Program-made: the position numbers and the translations under genes
In this document: positions 1 through 8,887 of the stretch, piece after piece
Position numbering within the stretch: position 1 is the first letter of the stretch
How the letters are laid out: each line of letters begins with the position of its first letter
The notes under the pieces: generated by a model
The model's input: the letters and a program-made list of their open reading frames with translations, nothing else
What the model was told of the DNA's origin: nothing
Databases searched by the model: none
From: an uncultured Bacteroidales bacterium
GTDB lineage: Bacteria > Bacteroidota > Bacteroidia > Bacteroidales > Muribaculaceae
DNA length: 29,838 bases
Direction of reading: 5' to 3'
NCBI GenBank assembly: GCA_905210435.1
Contig: CAJLWO010000031.1
Coordinates: 1 to 29,838 of the forward strand

Positions 1-71
1 TTATGTTTATTTTATTGAATATCAGCAATTAATATCCGTTTTTAAGGGCTGACTAAATAAACTTTAGTTTT

Positions 72-257
72 ATGATACCTTCAAACCCCAATCCACCAAT
101 GACACGCGAGGAAGTAAGACACTTCCACTCCGAGATGTCTCGAAAGATGAACGGGGACTTCACTCCCCGTGAGCGAAAATTATACCAAATGGCAAAAAAT
201 AATTATGAGATTATTTTAAAAAATAATGGAGGGAAAAACCCAATATTTGGATTTTAA
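72..257 (+). CDS. small hypothetical protein (61 aa)
   Basis: This short open frame encodes a charged protein of 61 residues with no signal peptide, membrane segment or motif that I recognise. The central part (about residues 13-50) is rich in Arg, Lys, Glu and Asn and could be helical; the tail is Gly/Asn/Lys-rich and ends in Phe. The main argument that it is real is context: it fills the space before a strong intrinsic terminator at 278-310, on the same strand. An internal ATG at 99 (giving MTREEV...) is an alternative start, because the first nine residues are Pro/Asn-rich and unremarkable. The gene and its upstream DNA are clearly more AT-rich than the rest of the window, so it may be recently acquired or fast evolving. 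No function is proposed. Confidence 0.5.
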   Translation: MIPSNPNPPMTREEVRHFHSEMSRKMNGDFTPRERKLYQMAKNNYEIILKNNGGKNPIFGF

Positions 258-277
258 TCTATCCATCAATACTATTT

Positions 278-310
278 CAGAGAGTGACGCTGTGCCACTC
301 TCTGCTTTTT
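278..310 (+). terminator. intrinsic terminator of the small orphan gene
   Basis: A perfect 9-bp stem (CAGAGAGTG at 278-286 with CACTCTCTG at 296-304) encloses a 9-nt loop and is followed by C and five T residues (305-310). It starts 20 nt after the stop codon of the 72-257 gene and has the right polarity for the plus strand. Confidence 0.85.
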
Positions 311-425
311 CATGCGGGTGTGATGAAATAGACGACTTTTTCCACTGAAAACACACACGCCGAATGTATCTTGATATATTCTCTCACCCGGACTAATCTC
401 AAGACGCTTGATATCCATAACAGTA

Positions 426-448
426 GTAGCCGCGGTTCCCAACCGCGG
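426..448 (+). repeat. GTAG-headed hairpin (REP-like) beyond tamL
   Basis: GTAG (426-429) is followed directly by an 8-bp perfect stem, CCGCGGTT (430-437) with AACCGCGG (441-448), around a CCC loop. It lies 15 nt beyond the tamL stop codon. It could help end tamL transcription, but no T-tract follows it on the minus strand. The layout matches other hairpins in this window at 11119 and 29747. Confidence 0.5.
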
Positions 449-462
449 TAAATACCTCAAAC

Positions 463-2742
463 TCAGAACGGATACCCTATCGCCAAATGGAATGCAAGTG
501 ACTTGCCGAAGGATTCCATGTTGTAATAGCCGCGCTTGCCGGTATCGTAGGGTGCATGGATGCCTATGCCGAGGTCGGCTCTTACTACAAGCATCGAGAT
601 GTCGAGACGCAGGCCGACGCCAGTGCCCGTAGCTAATTCCTTGAAAAACCGCGAACCTTTGAGCAATCCTCCCGGACGCTGCGGGTCATTCTTGAGCAGC
701 CATACATTGCCCGAGTCAAAGAACAACGCCCCGTGTACCGGACCGAGTATCGGGAAACGATATTCCACGTTGAACTCGAACTTGAACGTTCCCGTCTGGT
801 CGAAATATCCGTTGATGTCGCTCTTCGGAGGCCGGTAGCTGCCCGGGCCTATCGAGCGCACGGTAAACGCCCTCACCGAGTTGGCGCCACCGCAATAGAA
901 CTGTTCGGTATACGGCACCTGCGATGCGTTGCCGTAGGCATGCGCCGCACCTACCGCCGCCCTCGTCCACAGCCATTGCTCGCCCGACAGACGGCGGCCG
1001 TACACTATCTGCGCCGTGCCCTTTATGAACTGTGAGAACGGCGTGTTGAACAGCGTTTTCTCACCTTTTTTGCCAAATGCCTCGTATATCGTCCAGAACA
1101 GGTTGCCTGCCTCCGTGACCGATATGGTATAGCGCACCGTGTTCTTGCGCCTGAACGTACGGTCGTATGCATACGTATACGACAGCTGCGGGATGAACTG
1201 CGACCTGAACGACAGCGCTATTGCCGGATTGGCAGCCGTGATGGAGTCGAAATCGGTAGTCGTGTGCAGCAGCTTGGTATACGTCAGCTTGAACAGTGTC
1301 AGGTTGTTGTTGACAAACCGCGACGACATCCAGTCATACCCGAACGACGCATTGAACTGCGCCATCTTGAAATAATGCGGACGGTTGAGCAGGTCGGCGT
1401 TGAGCGACACGCGCGTCCAGTTGGATGAGTACTTACGCCTCGGTATGAACTTCGGCGCGATAAACCGCGGAAACGCCAGCGACCCCGTCAGACCCACCTC
1501 ATACGAATTGAACACCGACGAACTGCCGCGTCCCGTCTGCCATTCATACGACCCTGTCAGATTCACGCTCAACTGCTCCCCGCCGCCAAACATATTGCGG
1601 TTAGTCAGACCGAGCGTCAGACCCGGGCCCAAATAAGAGTTTGACTTCGACGACACATTCGCCTCGATTGATGTCTCCAAAGGCATGTCGAACGTACACG
1701 ATATCGCCACATCGAGCGTCGGGTCTGCCGCCAGCGTGTCGGGCAGCGCCGATATGGATATGGCATTGAATATGCCGAGACGAGCCAGATAGCTCTGCGT
1801 ACGGTCCATGTCGCGCACCGAAAACACCTTGCCGCGGTTGAATGTCACGCACTCCGTCATCAGATTGCGGCGGAACTTCGACGGCAGCATCTGTATCAAC
1901 GTGCCGCGCGGCATCGCTATCGTATCCGGAGTTCCTCCCCCTTCGTTTCGGAAAACGTACATGGTCACGTCGCCCGTGCGATATCGGTTGCGTGCCAGCG
2001 GCGGCATGTTCGGCGCAAGCGTCATGCGCAGCGCAATGCTCCCCGGTTTCTGTATCGAGTCGGCGAGATATTCAATGAATTCCGGTTTGAAGAAATAATA
2101 TCCGCGGTTGCGCAGCGAGTTCGTTATCCTCGTACGTACGGCCTGCAGCGAGTCGGTACAGTAACGTTGTCCCGGCCGCAGATACGGCTCTCGCCGCGCC
2201 AGCGAGTCTATCGCATGGCTCAGATGGCACGTGTCGAGCATAAGCCCTATCGAATCGAGAAGATACGGCGTGCCGGCATTGACGGTATATGCTATCTTGG
2301 CCTTGCGCTTGTTTTTGCCGGATACAAGCTCGTAACTGCTGCTCCCCCTGAAATATCCATTGTTGTCAAGTATCTCGTCAATCATCTTTGTACGCACTTC
2401 CGGCCTTATCTCCGACACGACCACAGGCTCCTGGGCGAACTTGTTGTAGAACCATTTCTTCAGCCCCGAGTCGTGCGAACCCATATTGTTGTACACCCAC
2501 AGCCCGAGAGGGAAAAACATCAGCGTCTTTTTGTTGGCCGGAGCATTGACGGCATTCTTGATATTGTCACGCAACCCGTCGGGAAGTTCTTCGGCCACTG
2601 GGCGTTCGTAACTGACGCCTTTAAGCCCGTTGTAAAGTATCTCACCCTCCTCCAGACGGCGTGTTGTCGAGCACCCGGCAACGGCAAGCACCGCTACCGC
2701 CGCAACAACTGCCCGTAACGCATTATTCAGCCACCTTCTCAT
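463..2742 (-). CDS. tamL: TamL, lipoprotein-type BamA/TamA-family outer membrane protein
   Basis: Outer-membrane partner of the translocation and assembly module, a relative of BamA/TamA that in Bacteroidota carries a lipid anchor. The N-terminus is a lipoprotein signal peptide with lipobox VAGC and lipidated Cys at about residue 24, followed by STTRRLEEGE, typical of this family. The middle (about residues 40-330) fits POTRA-type repeats. The C-terminal 400 or so residues are rich in alternating beta-strand segments and end in an aromatic residue (YPF), as expected for a 16-stranded Omp85 barrel. The length of 759 aa is normal. The start is an ATG at 2742 that overlaps the end of tamB by 20 nt, so the two are very probably one operon and translationally coupled. 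The BamA paralogue is the main alternative, but lipidation and the tamB neighbour favour TamL. Confidence 0.9.
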   Translation of the reverse strand: MRRWLNNALRAVVAAVAVLAVAGCSTTRRLEEGEILYNGLKGVSYERPVAEELPDGLRDNIKNAVNAPANKKTLMFFPLGLWVYNNMGSHDSGLKKWFYNKFAQEPVVVSEIRPEVRTKMIDEILDNNGYFRGSSSYELVSGKNKRKAKIAYTVNAGTPYLLDSIGLMLDTCHLSHAIDSLARREPYLRPGQRYCTDSLQAVRTRITNSLRNRGYYFFKPEFIEYLADSIQKPGSIALRMTLAPNMPPLARNRYRTGDVTMYVFRNEGGGTPDTIAMPRGTLIQMLPSKFRRNLMTECVTFNRGKVFSVRDMDRTQSYLARLGIFNAISISALPDTLAADPTLDVAISCTFDMPLETSIEANVSSKSNSYLGPGLTLGLTNRNMFGGGEQLSVNLTGSYEWQTGRGSSSVFNSYEVGLTGSLAFPRFIAPKFIPRRKYSSNWTRVSLNADLLNRPHYFKMAQFNASFGYDWMSSRFVNNNLTLFKLTYTKLLHTTTDFDSITAANPAIALSFRSQFIPQLSYTYAYDRTFRRKNTVRYTISVTEAGNLFWTIYEAFGKKGEKTLFNTPFSQFIKGTAQIVYGRRLSGEQWLWTRAAVGAAHAYGNASQVPYTEQFYCGGANSVRAFTVRSIGPGSYRPPKSDINGYFDQTGTFKFEFNVEYRFPILGPVHGALFFDSGNVWLLKNDPQRPGGLLKGSRFFKELATGTGVGLRLDISMLVVRADLGIGIHAPYDTGKRGYYNMESFGKSLAFHLAIGYPF

Positions 2743-5700
2743 CTTTCCTTACATTTATGGGTTGTCTGTCGTTTTTCTCTTCACTTGCCGGAACCTGTTC
2801 CCGCGATTTTGACATCACCTTGCGGAGTATGTCGCCGGCCATGCGCACCGCTCCTTCCTGCGGTAGCGCCATCGGCTGGGCGCTGCGCTTCCTGAACAGA
2901 TTGCGCAGCGTGCGCAGTTTGCGCTTGTACACGAAGCCCACGCCCGTCTGCGTCACCTCGCCCTCAAGTATGCTCTCGAAACCCGTATGCCTGAACAGGC
3001 GCACATACATCGTTCCCGACTTGTTGAGCAGATACTCGAACGAGATGTCGTTTATAAGATTCTGCTGCAGGTTCTCGTTGGCATCGGCATCGGTCGTGTA
3101 ATTGCCGCCGACTACAACCTTGAACCTGTCGTCGAGGAAGCTCTTCGACACGCGGTAGCTGTAGCTTGTCGTTGTCGATGAAGCCCCGTCGAGCGTCTTT
3201 TCATACTGGTCTATGCCGAATGATATGTCCACACCCTTCACATTGTTGGCCATCCACGTATTGAGCTGCGACGACAGGAAGCTGTAGAGCGGGTTGCCCG
3301 TGATGTTGGCGTTGCCCTTCGTGCCCGGCCCTGTGTACATGTTGTAGAGCAGCAGGTTCATGGCCTGGTTGGCGCGCTGCTCGGGCGACATCGACTGAAG
3401 CTCGTTGCGCACCGTAAGGTCCTCGTCGGTGTCGAGGTCAAACGCCACATCCATCTCGTCGAGCGTACCGTTAACACGCAGTATCACATCGAAGTTGACA
3501 AGGCGCGAGTTCTGTCCGTCGGCCGTCACGTTGGCCTTGATTACGTCTATCGCCGTCACGTGCAGTGTCGGATTGGCCATGTCGCCGTTGAATGCCACAT
3601 AGCTTCCCTCCTGGAAGTCAAACAGTTTTTCCGACATCAGCGGAGGCGAATATCTCACGAATCCTCCGGTTATATTGAGGCGTCCCGTCGTACGCGTGTC
3701 GCCGAGCGGGTTCATCGTGAAGTCGAGTATGCCGTTCGACTGCACCTGCACGCGGTCCTGTCCGTTGGCCGACAAATCCACTCCTATCACCGAACCCTCC
3801 TCCACGCTGAGCATCGCCGCCAGGTTGAGCAGCATGCCCGGAGGCGCCACGGAGTCCGCTTCGGCTATTACAGTAGTGTCGGCGAAGTTCACGAAGTGCA
3901 CCATGTCGCCCGTGCTCTGCGACGAGAGCTGCGAACCGGCTTCCGGCATCACGTACGTGACATTCGTGCCCTCCTTGACCGCGAGATTGGCGCGTGCGTT
4001 TATCATCTGCATATCCCCCTTGGCTGTAGCGTCAAGCGAGATGAAAGCCTTACCGTATACATCGCTGCCGCGCCGCTTGCTGTTGCCCACCACCTGCATG
4101 TTGTCGGCATGCAGTCCGAGGTCGAGGCTGATGTCGGCCAGCGAGCGCATATCCACCTGACCGGTGATTTCGAGCGGATTGTCATTAACACCGTAAATCG
4201 CATAACGGTCAAATCTGATTACATTCGAATCAACCGGTATCTTTTCCTCGCTGAAACGGAATGTAGTGCCGAGCATCGCCACCTTGGCCGTAGCCGAGTC
4301 GAAGTCGAGATAGCCGTCAAACATCGGTGCCGACAGACTTCCCGTCACGTCCATGTTGCCGCTCAGATAACCGTCGAGCGTGGCAGCCCCCCCGATAAAG
4401 GGATTTGCGATATCAAGCGGCAGGCGGGTAAGGGCGAAATCAAGTCTGAACGGGTCGATGAGCGTCGTGTCGTTGAGAGCGCCGTTAGCCACCATCACCT
4501 CCTTGCCGTCAATCTTGAGGCCGGTATTGGCCGTTATGGCACCCGAACGCGAGGTCGTTATGTCGACGGCGAGGTCAAGCGTGCCCACACGCTTTTTTGC
4601 GTAAGTGAAATCGGCCAATGTCACCACTCCGGCGCCGTTTAGCATGCCGGGCGACATCGAGAATTTCAGATTGGCCGACAGGTCGCCCTTCATTGGCGGG
4701 GCGTATGGGTTGAGCAATATCCAGTCGGCTATCTGTATCTTCGATATGTCGACATTGATATTCTCCTGATGGTCTCCGCCATGTATGGAGTCATGCTCCG
4801 TATATATATGCAGACGGCTGTCGTTGTTCTCCATGAGCAGGTTCGCGTCCAGATGGTAGGTTCTCGTATTCAGGCTTATGAAGTTATTGTCGTTGACCGT
4901 CCACTGCTTGTATCCTATCACAGGGTCGGTGGGGTCGAGTCTCAGTTTGAGGGTTGAGTCCGACAATTCCACGAGTGCTCCGATTCTGTAACCGGTATCA
5001 TCCTTTATGTTGCGCTGCTGGAGAGCCACCATCACTTTATCTCCTCCGATATAGCCTTTTCCCGCTATGTGGGCGAAATCGTCGAATGTACCCGGCTGGT
5101 TGTCAATCGTCAGCTCGTAGTTAAGTCTGTTACCCTCCTGCAAAGCGTTGAAATCTATCCGGTCAAACCTCGAGCTACCGGAAATAAGCGTGTCTACTGC
5201 CGCCTTGATGCATATCAGGCTGTCGTTGCAGGCACTCAGCGTAGCGTGGCGGAACGTCGTGCCCGACTCGGCGAGATAATCATGCAGTGCGTTGCGCTCG
5301 CCCGCGTCTATATCGAGAGTGAAAGGCGGCAGATTGCGCTGCAGCGCCTCTATATCTACATTGCGCGCCTCGACCATAGGCGATACAAGCGACATGACCG
5401 ACGCGAACCGTGCCGCCACACTGTCAACAACCATCGGCGACACAAATCTGATTTTAAGGTCCCGGTTGTCGATGCGCGCATCCGACAGCGAATCATTGCC
5501 CGTGAAGCCTATGTCAAAATCATGCGCCGCGAAATGCGTCTCGCCAAGTTTCGCGTCGACATGGTGTATATCAATCTCGGCATCGATGTCGTGCGTCGAC
5601 GGAGTCATCCTCATCGTTCCGGCCAAGGAAGCTGACACGTTCGACACCGTGTCGGCTACGCCGAGCGCATAGAGGTCGACATTGCGGAAGTCGCCTATCA

Positions 5701-7600
5701 TCGTCCAGTCATAGGTCTTTCCGGCGAGATTGCCCGAAGCGTGAAGGCTGCCGTCAATCACCTTGTTCGACGACGTGACATTGAGGTCGGCATTGCCGTC
5801 GCCGAGATTTGCCACGACTTTGAGGTCATGTATCGAATACCCGCTGTATCCCACATCTATGGCATCGACGGCGGCATACATCTCCGTGCGCCGGCTCATC
5901 GGATCAAATCCGCGGCCGTGCGCGTCGACTTTTGCCGTGACGTTGCCTACGCCGAGTCCGGGCAGGAATGTCCCGACAGGGAATTTGTCGGCATTGAGAT
6001 TGATGTCATACCCCTCGACGCGCGAGTTCCATTTGCCGTCGAGAGCGAGGTCGCCCTGCTGAGTGAGCGCACGCAACCGGCCTCCGACGACACCTCCGGC
6101 CATATCGACCGTGCCGTCAAGTTTCAGCGGCGGCAGATGTGTTGTCTTGCCGAGCTTCGCATCCGGCAGCGTGGGCTTTATGAAGTTTATATCATTGAAA
6201 TCGCCGTCGATGTCGATATGTCCCGACGCATTGTTGAAATCGGTTATATTCCTGACCTTTCCGGCCAGTCTTACATCGAAATAATTGCGCATTTTCACTC
6301 CCGCATCGACGATACGCAGGTCGGAAAGCGAACCGGTGGCCACCACATCCACCGCAAGTTTGCGGTGCTGCGGCATCATGGCTATCGTCTGTCCGAGCGA
6401 CGGGAATGCCATCTTGACGTCAAGCGGGTCGACATCGGCCCTGAGCGTGACCGAAAGCGGCGCATCGGGCGATTCCATACCGTATGTGGCATCCACATTG
6501 ATTACCGACGCCAGCGTTCTCAGATTGAAATCCTTTGCCTCTATTTCATCGGCGTTCATTGCAAAAAGTCCGTTGCCGTAGAGCTGAATACCCGACCGCT
6601 CCGATGCCGACAGTTTTTTTAGCGGCACACGCATCTCCGGCCCCCGGTTATAGAACGAGTCAACTTCGACCGTCAGACTCTTCACGTCGATATACTGCAT
6701 GTCGAGTCCCGGCTGCGGCACGGCGCCGGCTGCGGCATAAAGAGCGCGGCCGTTGTCGAGCGACAGATGGTCCACCCGTATGCTCCACGGCACTGTGTCG
6801 GTCGGTACGGTATCGGTTGCAGCAGGCACGGCGTTTTCCGGCACGGCGTTTTCAGACGCGGTTCCGCTGCCTGTTATATAACGTCCGCCGATACCGTCAA
6901 TCCTCACATCCTCCACCTTTACGGTGTGCGCACCGAGGTCGATAGCCCCGTTGAGAAGCGTGAAGTTGTCAAGACGCGCTCCGATGCTGTCGCCGGTATC
7001 GGTCATTGTCATTTCGAAATCAATGTCGCCGAGCGATATTTTCTTACCGAGTATGCTCCATGTCGCGGGAGCCGACGGAGGTGACGGCGGTGTGGTGTCA
7101 TTGCGGAGCGCTATCCTGATATTGCCCCCTGACAGCATTATGTTGTCTACATCGACAAGCTGTTCCTTAAGCCCTACTCCGGCATTCATCAGCGCGGCAT
7201 GGCTTACCCGGGCGCGGATATAGCTCGCCGAGTCGGGTGTCCCCGATTTATAGTACACATCGCTCAGACTTATAGTACCGGCCTTCACGCGGCCGCCGAG
7301 CAGCGGCAGCGGACTGACGCTGACATGTGCGTCGCCGGCCATAAGCATCGTATCCCCCTTCTGCATCACCTCGACACCTCTGACGTTGATGTCAAGCGGA
7401 AATTTCAGGCGGAAGTGCTCAACCGACACCGCCATATCCTCACTGCTTATAAGGGCAAGCACACGAGGCACCACAAAATCCTGCACGGCAGGTATATAAA
7501 GTGCCGTCAGACATACAACTACAAAAAGCAACAGCGACACTGTCGTCACCCACGTCACTTTCCATATCTTCTTCCCTATGCTTCGATGCTTCCCTTCCAA
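2723..7600 (-). CDS. tamB: TamB, translocation and assembly module inner-membrane protein (AsmA-like)
   Basis: A very large (1625 aa) periplasm-spanning protein of the TamB/DUF490 family, anchored in the inner membrane and thought to carry lipids or assist outer-membrane protein assembly together with TamA/TamL. A basic cytoplasmic N-terminus (KHRSIGKKIWK) precedes a single membrane helix at about residues 15-36. The long middle is made of repeated short beta-strand segments as in bridge-like lipid transfer proteins. The conserved TamB domain is in the C-terminal third, roughly residues 1230-1560, followed by a basic tail. The start appears to be TTG at 7600: an in-frame TAA lies just upstream, and the next ATG is at residue 56, beyond the membrane helix. 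GTG at residue 14 would remove the basic tail. A Val-Pro-rich repeated linker is present near residues 250-270. It lies directly upstream of, and overlaps, tamL. Confidence 0.92.
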   Translation of the reverse strand: MEGKHRSIGKKIWKVTWVTTVSLLLFVVVCLTALYIPAVQDFVVPRVLALISSEDMAVSVEHFRLKFPLDINVRGVEVMQKGDTMLMAGDAHVSVSPLPLLGGRVKAGTISLSDVYYKSGTPDSASYIRARVSHAALMNAGVGLKEQLVDVDNIMLSGGNIRIALRNDTTPPSPPSAPATWSILGKKISLGDIDFEMTMTDTGDSIGARLDNFTLLNGAIDLGAHTVKVEDVRIDGIGGRYITGSGTASENAVPENAVPAATDTVPTDTVPWSIRVDHLSLDNGRALYAAAGAVPQPGLDMQYIDVKSLTVEVDSFYNRGPEMRVPLKKLSASERSGIQLYGNGLFAMNADEIEAKDFNLRTLASVINVDATYGMESPDAPLSVTLRADVDPLDVKMAFPSLGQTIAMMPQHRKLAVDVVATGSLSDLRIVDAGVKMRNYFDVRLAGKVRNITDFNNASGHIDIDGDFNDINFIKPTLPDAKLGKTTHLPPLKLDGTVDMAGGVVGGRLRALTQQGDLALDGKWNSRVEGYDINLNADKFPVGTFLPGLGVGNVTAKVDAHGRGFDPMSRRTEMYAAVDAIDVGYSGYSIHDLKVVANLGDGNADLNVTSSNKVIDGSLHASGNLAGKTYDWTMIGDFRNVDLYALGVADTVSNVSASLAGTMRMTPSTHDIDAEIDIHHVDAKLGETHFAAHDFDIGFTGNDSLSDARIDNRDLKIRFVSPMVVDSVAARFASVMSLVSPMVEARNVDIEALQRNLPPFTLDIDAGERNALHDYLAESGTTFRHATLSACNDSLICIKAAVDTLISGSSRFDRIDFNALQEGNRLNYELTIDNQPGTFDDFAHIAGKGYIGGDKVMVALQQRNIKDDTGYRIGALVELSDSTLKLRLDPTDPVIGYKQWTVNDNNFISLNTRTYHLDANLLMENNDSRLHIYTEHDSIHGGDHQENINVDISKIQIADWILLNPYAPPMKGDLSANLKFSMSPGMLNGAGVVTLADFTYAKKRVGTLDLAVDITTSRSGAITANTGLKIDGKEVMVANGALNDTTLIDPFRLDFALTRLPLDIANPFIGGAATLDGYLSGNMDVTGSLSAPMFDGYLDFDSATAKVAMLGTTFRFSEEKIPVDSNVIRFDRYAIYGVNDNPLEITGQVDMRSLADISLDLGLHADNMQVVGNSKRRGSDVYGKAFISLDATAKGDMQMINARANLAVKEGTNVTYVMPEAGSQLSSQSTGDMVHFVNFADTTVIAEADSVAPPGMLLNLAAMLSVEEGSVIGVDLSANGQDRVQVQSNGILDFTMNPLGDTRTTGRLNITGGFVRYSPPLMSEKLFDFQEGSYVAFNGDMANPTLHVTAIDVIKANVTADGQNSRLVNFDVILRVNGTLDEMDVAFDLDTDEDLTVRNELQSMSPEQRANQAMNLLLYNMYTGPGTKGNANITGNPLYSFLSSQLNTWMANNVKGVDISFGIDQYEKTLDGASSTTTSYSYRVSKSFLDDRFKVVVGGNYTTDADANENLQQNLINDISFEYLLNKSGTMYVRLFRHTGFESILEGEVTQTGVGFVYKRKLRTLRNLFRKRSAQPMALPQEGAVRMAGDILRKVMSKSREQVPASEEKNDRQPINVRKDEKVAE
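6795..6854 (-). repeat. 15-nt in-frame repeats inside tamB
   Basis: Two adjacent 15-nt copies (6825-6839 and 6840-6854) differ at the last base, and two diverged 15-mers lie next to them. They encode ENAVP twice and TDTVP twice in a flexible linker of TamB. Because the unit is five codons, gain or loss of a copy would not break the frame. Confidence 0.75.
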
Positions 7601-7756
7601 AACAGTAAATAGTTGAAATGTTGTAAATTATTCCATACGGGACTCAGTATCTTGTTTTACTTCCCGTTTTCTCTGACAAAGAGGGGGAGTAAATCGTGCC
7701 GCATCCCTCGGCCGATATATCCTCCCCCCCTGTTTTTACAACAATTTTCTATATCT

Positions 7757-8794
7757 TTAGTTCTCCCGGAGGGGATTATCTTCCGAACGGTACCACTCCA
7801 CAAATTTGCCGATACCTTCATGAAGCGTGTGGCACGGATGATACCCGATTTCATTTTCCAGACGGCTCGTGTCGGCATTGGTCTGATACACATCGCCCGG
7901 CTGCATCGGCAGGAACACTTTCTGTGCCTCGCAACCCATCGCCTGCTCTATTTCCGAAATGAAATCCATCAGTTTTACAGGATGCGAGCAGCCGATATTG
8001 TATACGCGCGCACTCGCTTTCCCCTCTTCCTGTACCGGAGGATTGTCGATTACCTTTATCGTACCCTCCACTATGTCGTCGATATAGGTGAAATCACGTA
8101 TCATGTCGCCGTTGTTAAACACATTGATTGCCTCCCCCTTCTCGATGGCCGATGCAAACAGCATGGGCGACATGTCGGGACGTCCCCACGGGCCGTAGAC
8201 TGTGAAATAGCGCAGTCCCGTCACTTTTATTCCGTAGAGCTTGCTGTAGGCGTGGGCCATAAGCTCGTTTGACTTCTTGGTGGCGGCATACAGGCTCACC
8301 GGCGAATCCACCTTATCGTCCTCCGAATACGGCACCTTCTCATTTGTGCCGTAGACCGACGATGACGACGCATACACGAGATAGCCCGTCTTAAAGTTGC
8401 GGCATGCCTCCAAAATATTTAGGAATCCCACAAGATTGCTTTGCAGGTAGGCATACGGATTGGTTATCGAATATCTCACGCCGGCCTGTGCCGCGAGATT
8501 CACAACAGTGTCAAACCCCTCTTTGGCAAACAGCGTGTCAAGACCGTGCTTGTCGTCAATCGACAGTCTGACGAAACGGCAGTCGCCGTACTTCGGGCTG
8601 CGCAGTTCCTCACCCCATTTCACACCGTCGGCTGGAACATCGAAACCGGCGCTGCGCAGACGGCCGTATTTCAGCCTTACGTCATAATAATCATTGATAT
8701 TGTCAATACCTACCACACTGTCACCTCTTTCGGCGAGCAGCATCATCAGTCGCGAACCGATAAATCCGGCCGCTCCGGTCACCAATATTTTCAT
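7757..8794 (-). CDS. NAD-dependent UDP-glucuronate 4-epimerase-like SDR protein
   Basis: Extended short-chain dehydrogenase/reductase (345 aa) that probably interconverts UDP-glucuronate and UDP-galacturonate in the cytoplasm. It shows the N-terminal NAD-binding GAAGFIG motif (residues 7-13), the SSSSVYG motif (about 143-149), and the catalytic pair Tyr169 and Lys173 (YAATK). The early segment DNINDYYDVRLK (31-42) is characteristic of the uronate epimerases (LspL/Cap1J/UGE type) rather than of GalE. It is the last gene of the minus-strand sugar cluster; UDP-glucose dehydrogenase at 11216-12535 would make its substrate. A spacing of 93 nt separates it from the upstream glycosyltransferase. Other UDP-hexose epimerases or dehydratases remain possible without a structural check. 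Confidence 0.85.
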   Translation of the reverse strand: MKILVTGAAGFIGSRLMMLLAERGDSVVGIDNINDYYDVRLKYGRLRSAGFDVPADGVKWGEELRSPKYGDCRFVRLSIDDKHGLDTLFAKEGFDTVVNLAAQAGVRYSITNPYAYLQSNLVGFLNILEACRNFKTGYLVYASSSSVYGTNEKVPYSEDDKVDSPVSLYAATKKSNELMAHAYSKLYGIKVTGLRYFTVYGPWGRPDMSPMLFASAIEKGEAINVFNNGDMIRDFTYIDDIVEGTIKVIDNPPVQEEGKASARVYNIGCSHPVKLMDFISEIEQAMGCEAQKVFLPMQPGDVYQTNADTSRLENEIGYHPCHTLHEGIGKFVEWYRSEDNPLREN

Positions 8795-8830
8795 TGTTTC
8801 CTGTATTTTTTAATTAACAACCTTTGTGCC

Positions 8831-8873
8831 ATGTCAGGCGGCTGCGCCTGACATCATAATCAGAACAAACGTA
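8831..8873 (-). promoter_or_regulatory. possible internal promoter element plus hairpin before the epimerase
   Basis: Read on the minus strand, TACGTTTG at 8873-8866 matches the Bacteroidota -7 element TAnnTTTG, but no TTTG is seen about 20 nt upstream. Just after it lies a perfect 10-bp hairpin (ATGTCAGGCG 8831-8840 with CGCCTGACAT 8845-8854, GCTG loop). This could be the 5' end of an epimerase transcript or a processing point inside the operon. There is no T-tract for termination. Confidence 0.35.
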
Positions 8874-8887
8874 ACCGCCGCATGGTT

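Noticed and set aside
272..460. 62-aa minus-strand frame after tamL
   Set aside because: It runs through the terminator of the small gene and a hairpin; composition and context do not suggest coding.
3560..4642. 360-aa open frame opposite tamB
   Set aside because: It is His- and Arg-rich antisense sequence inside a continuous 1625-codon gene; no start or context supports it.
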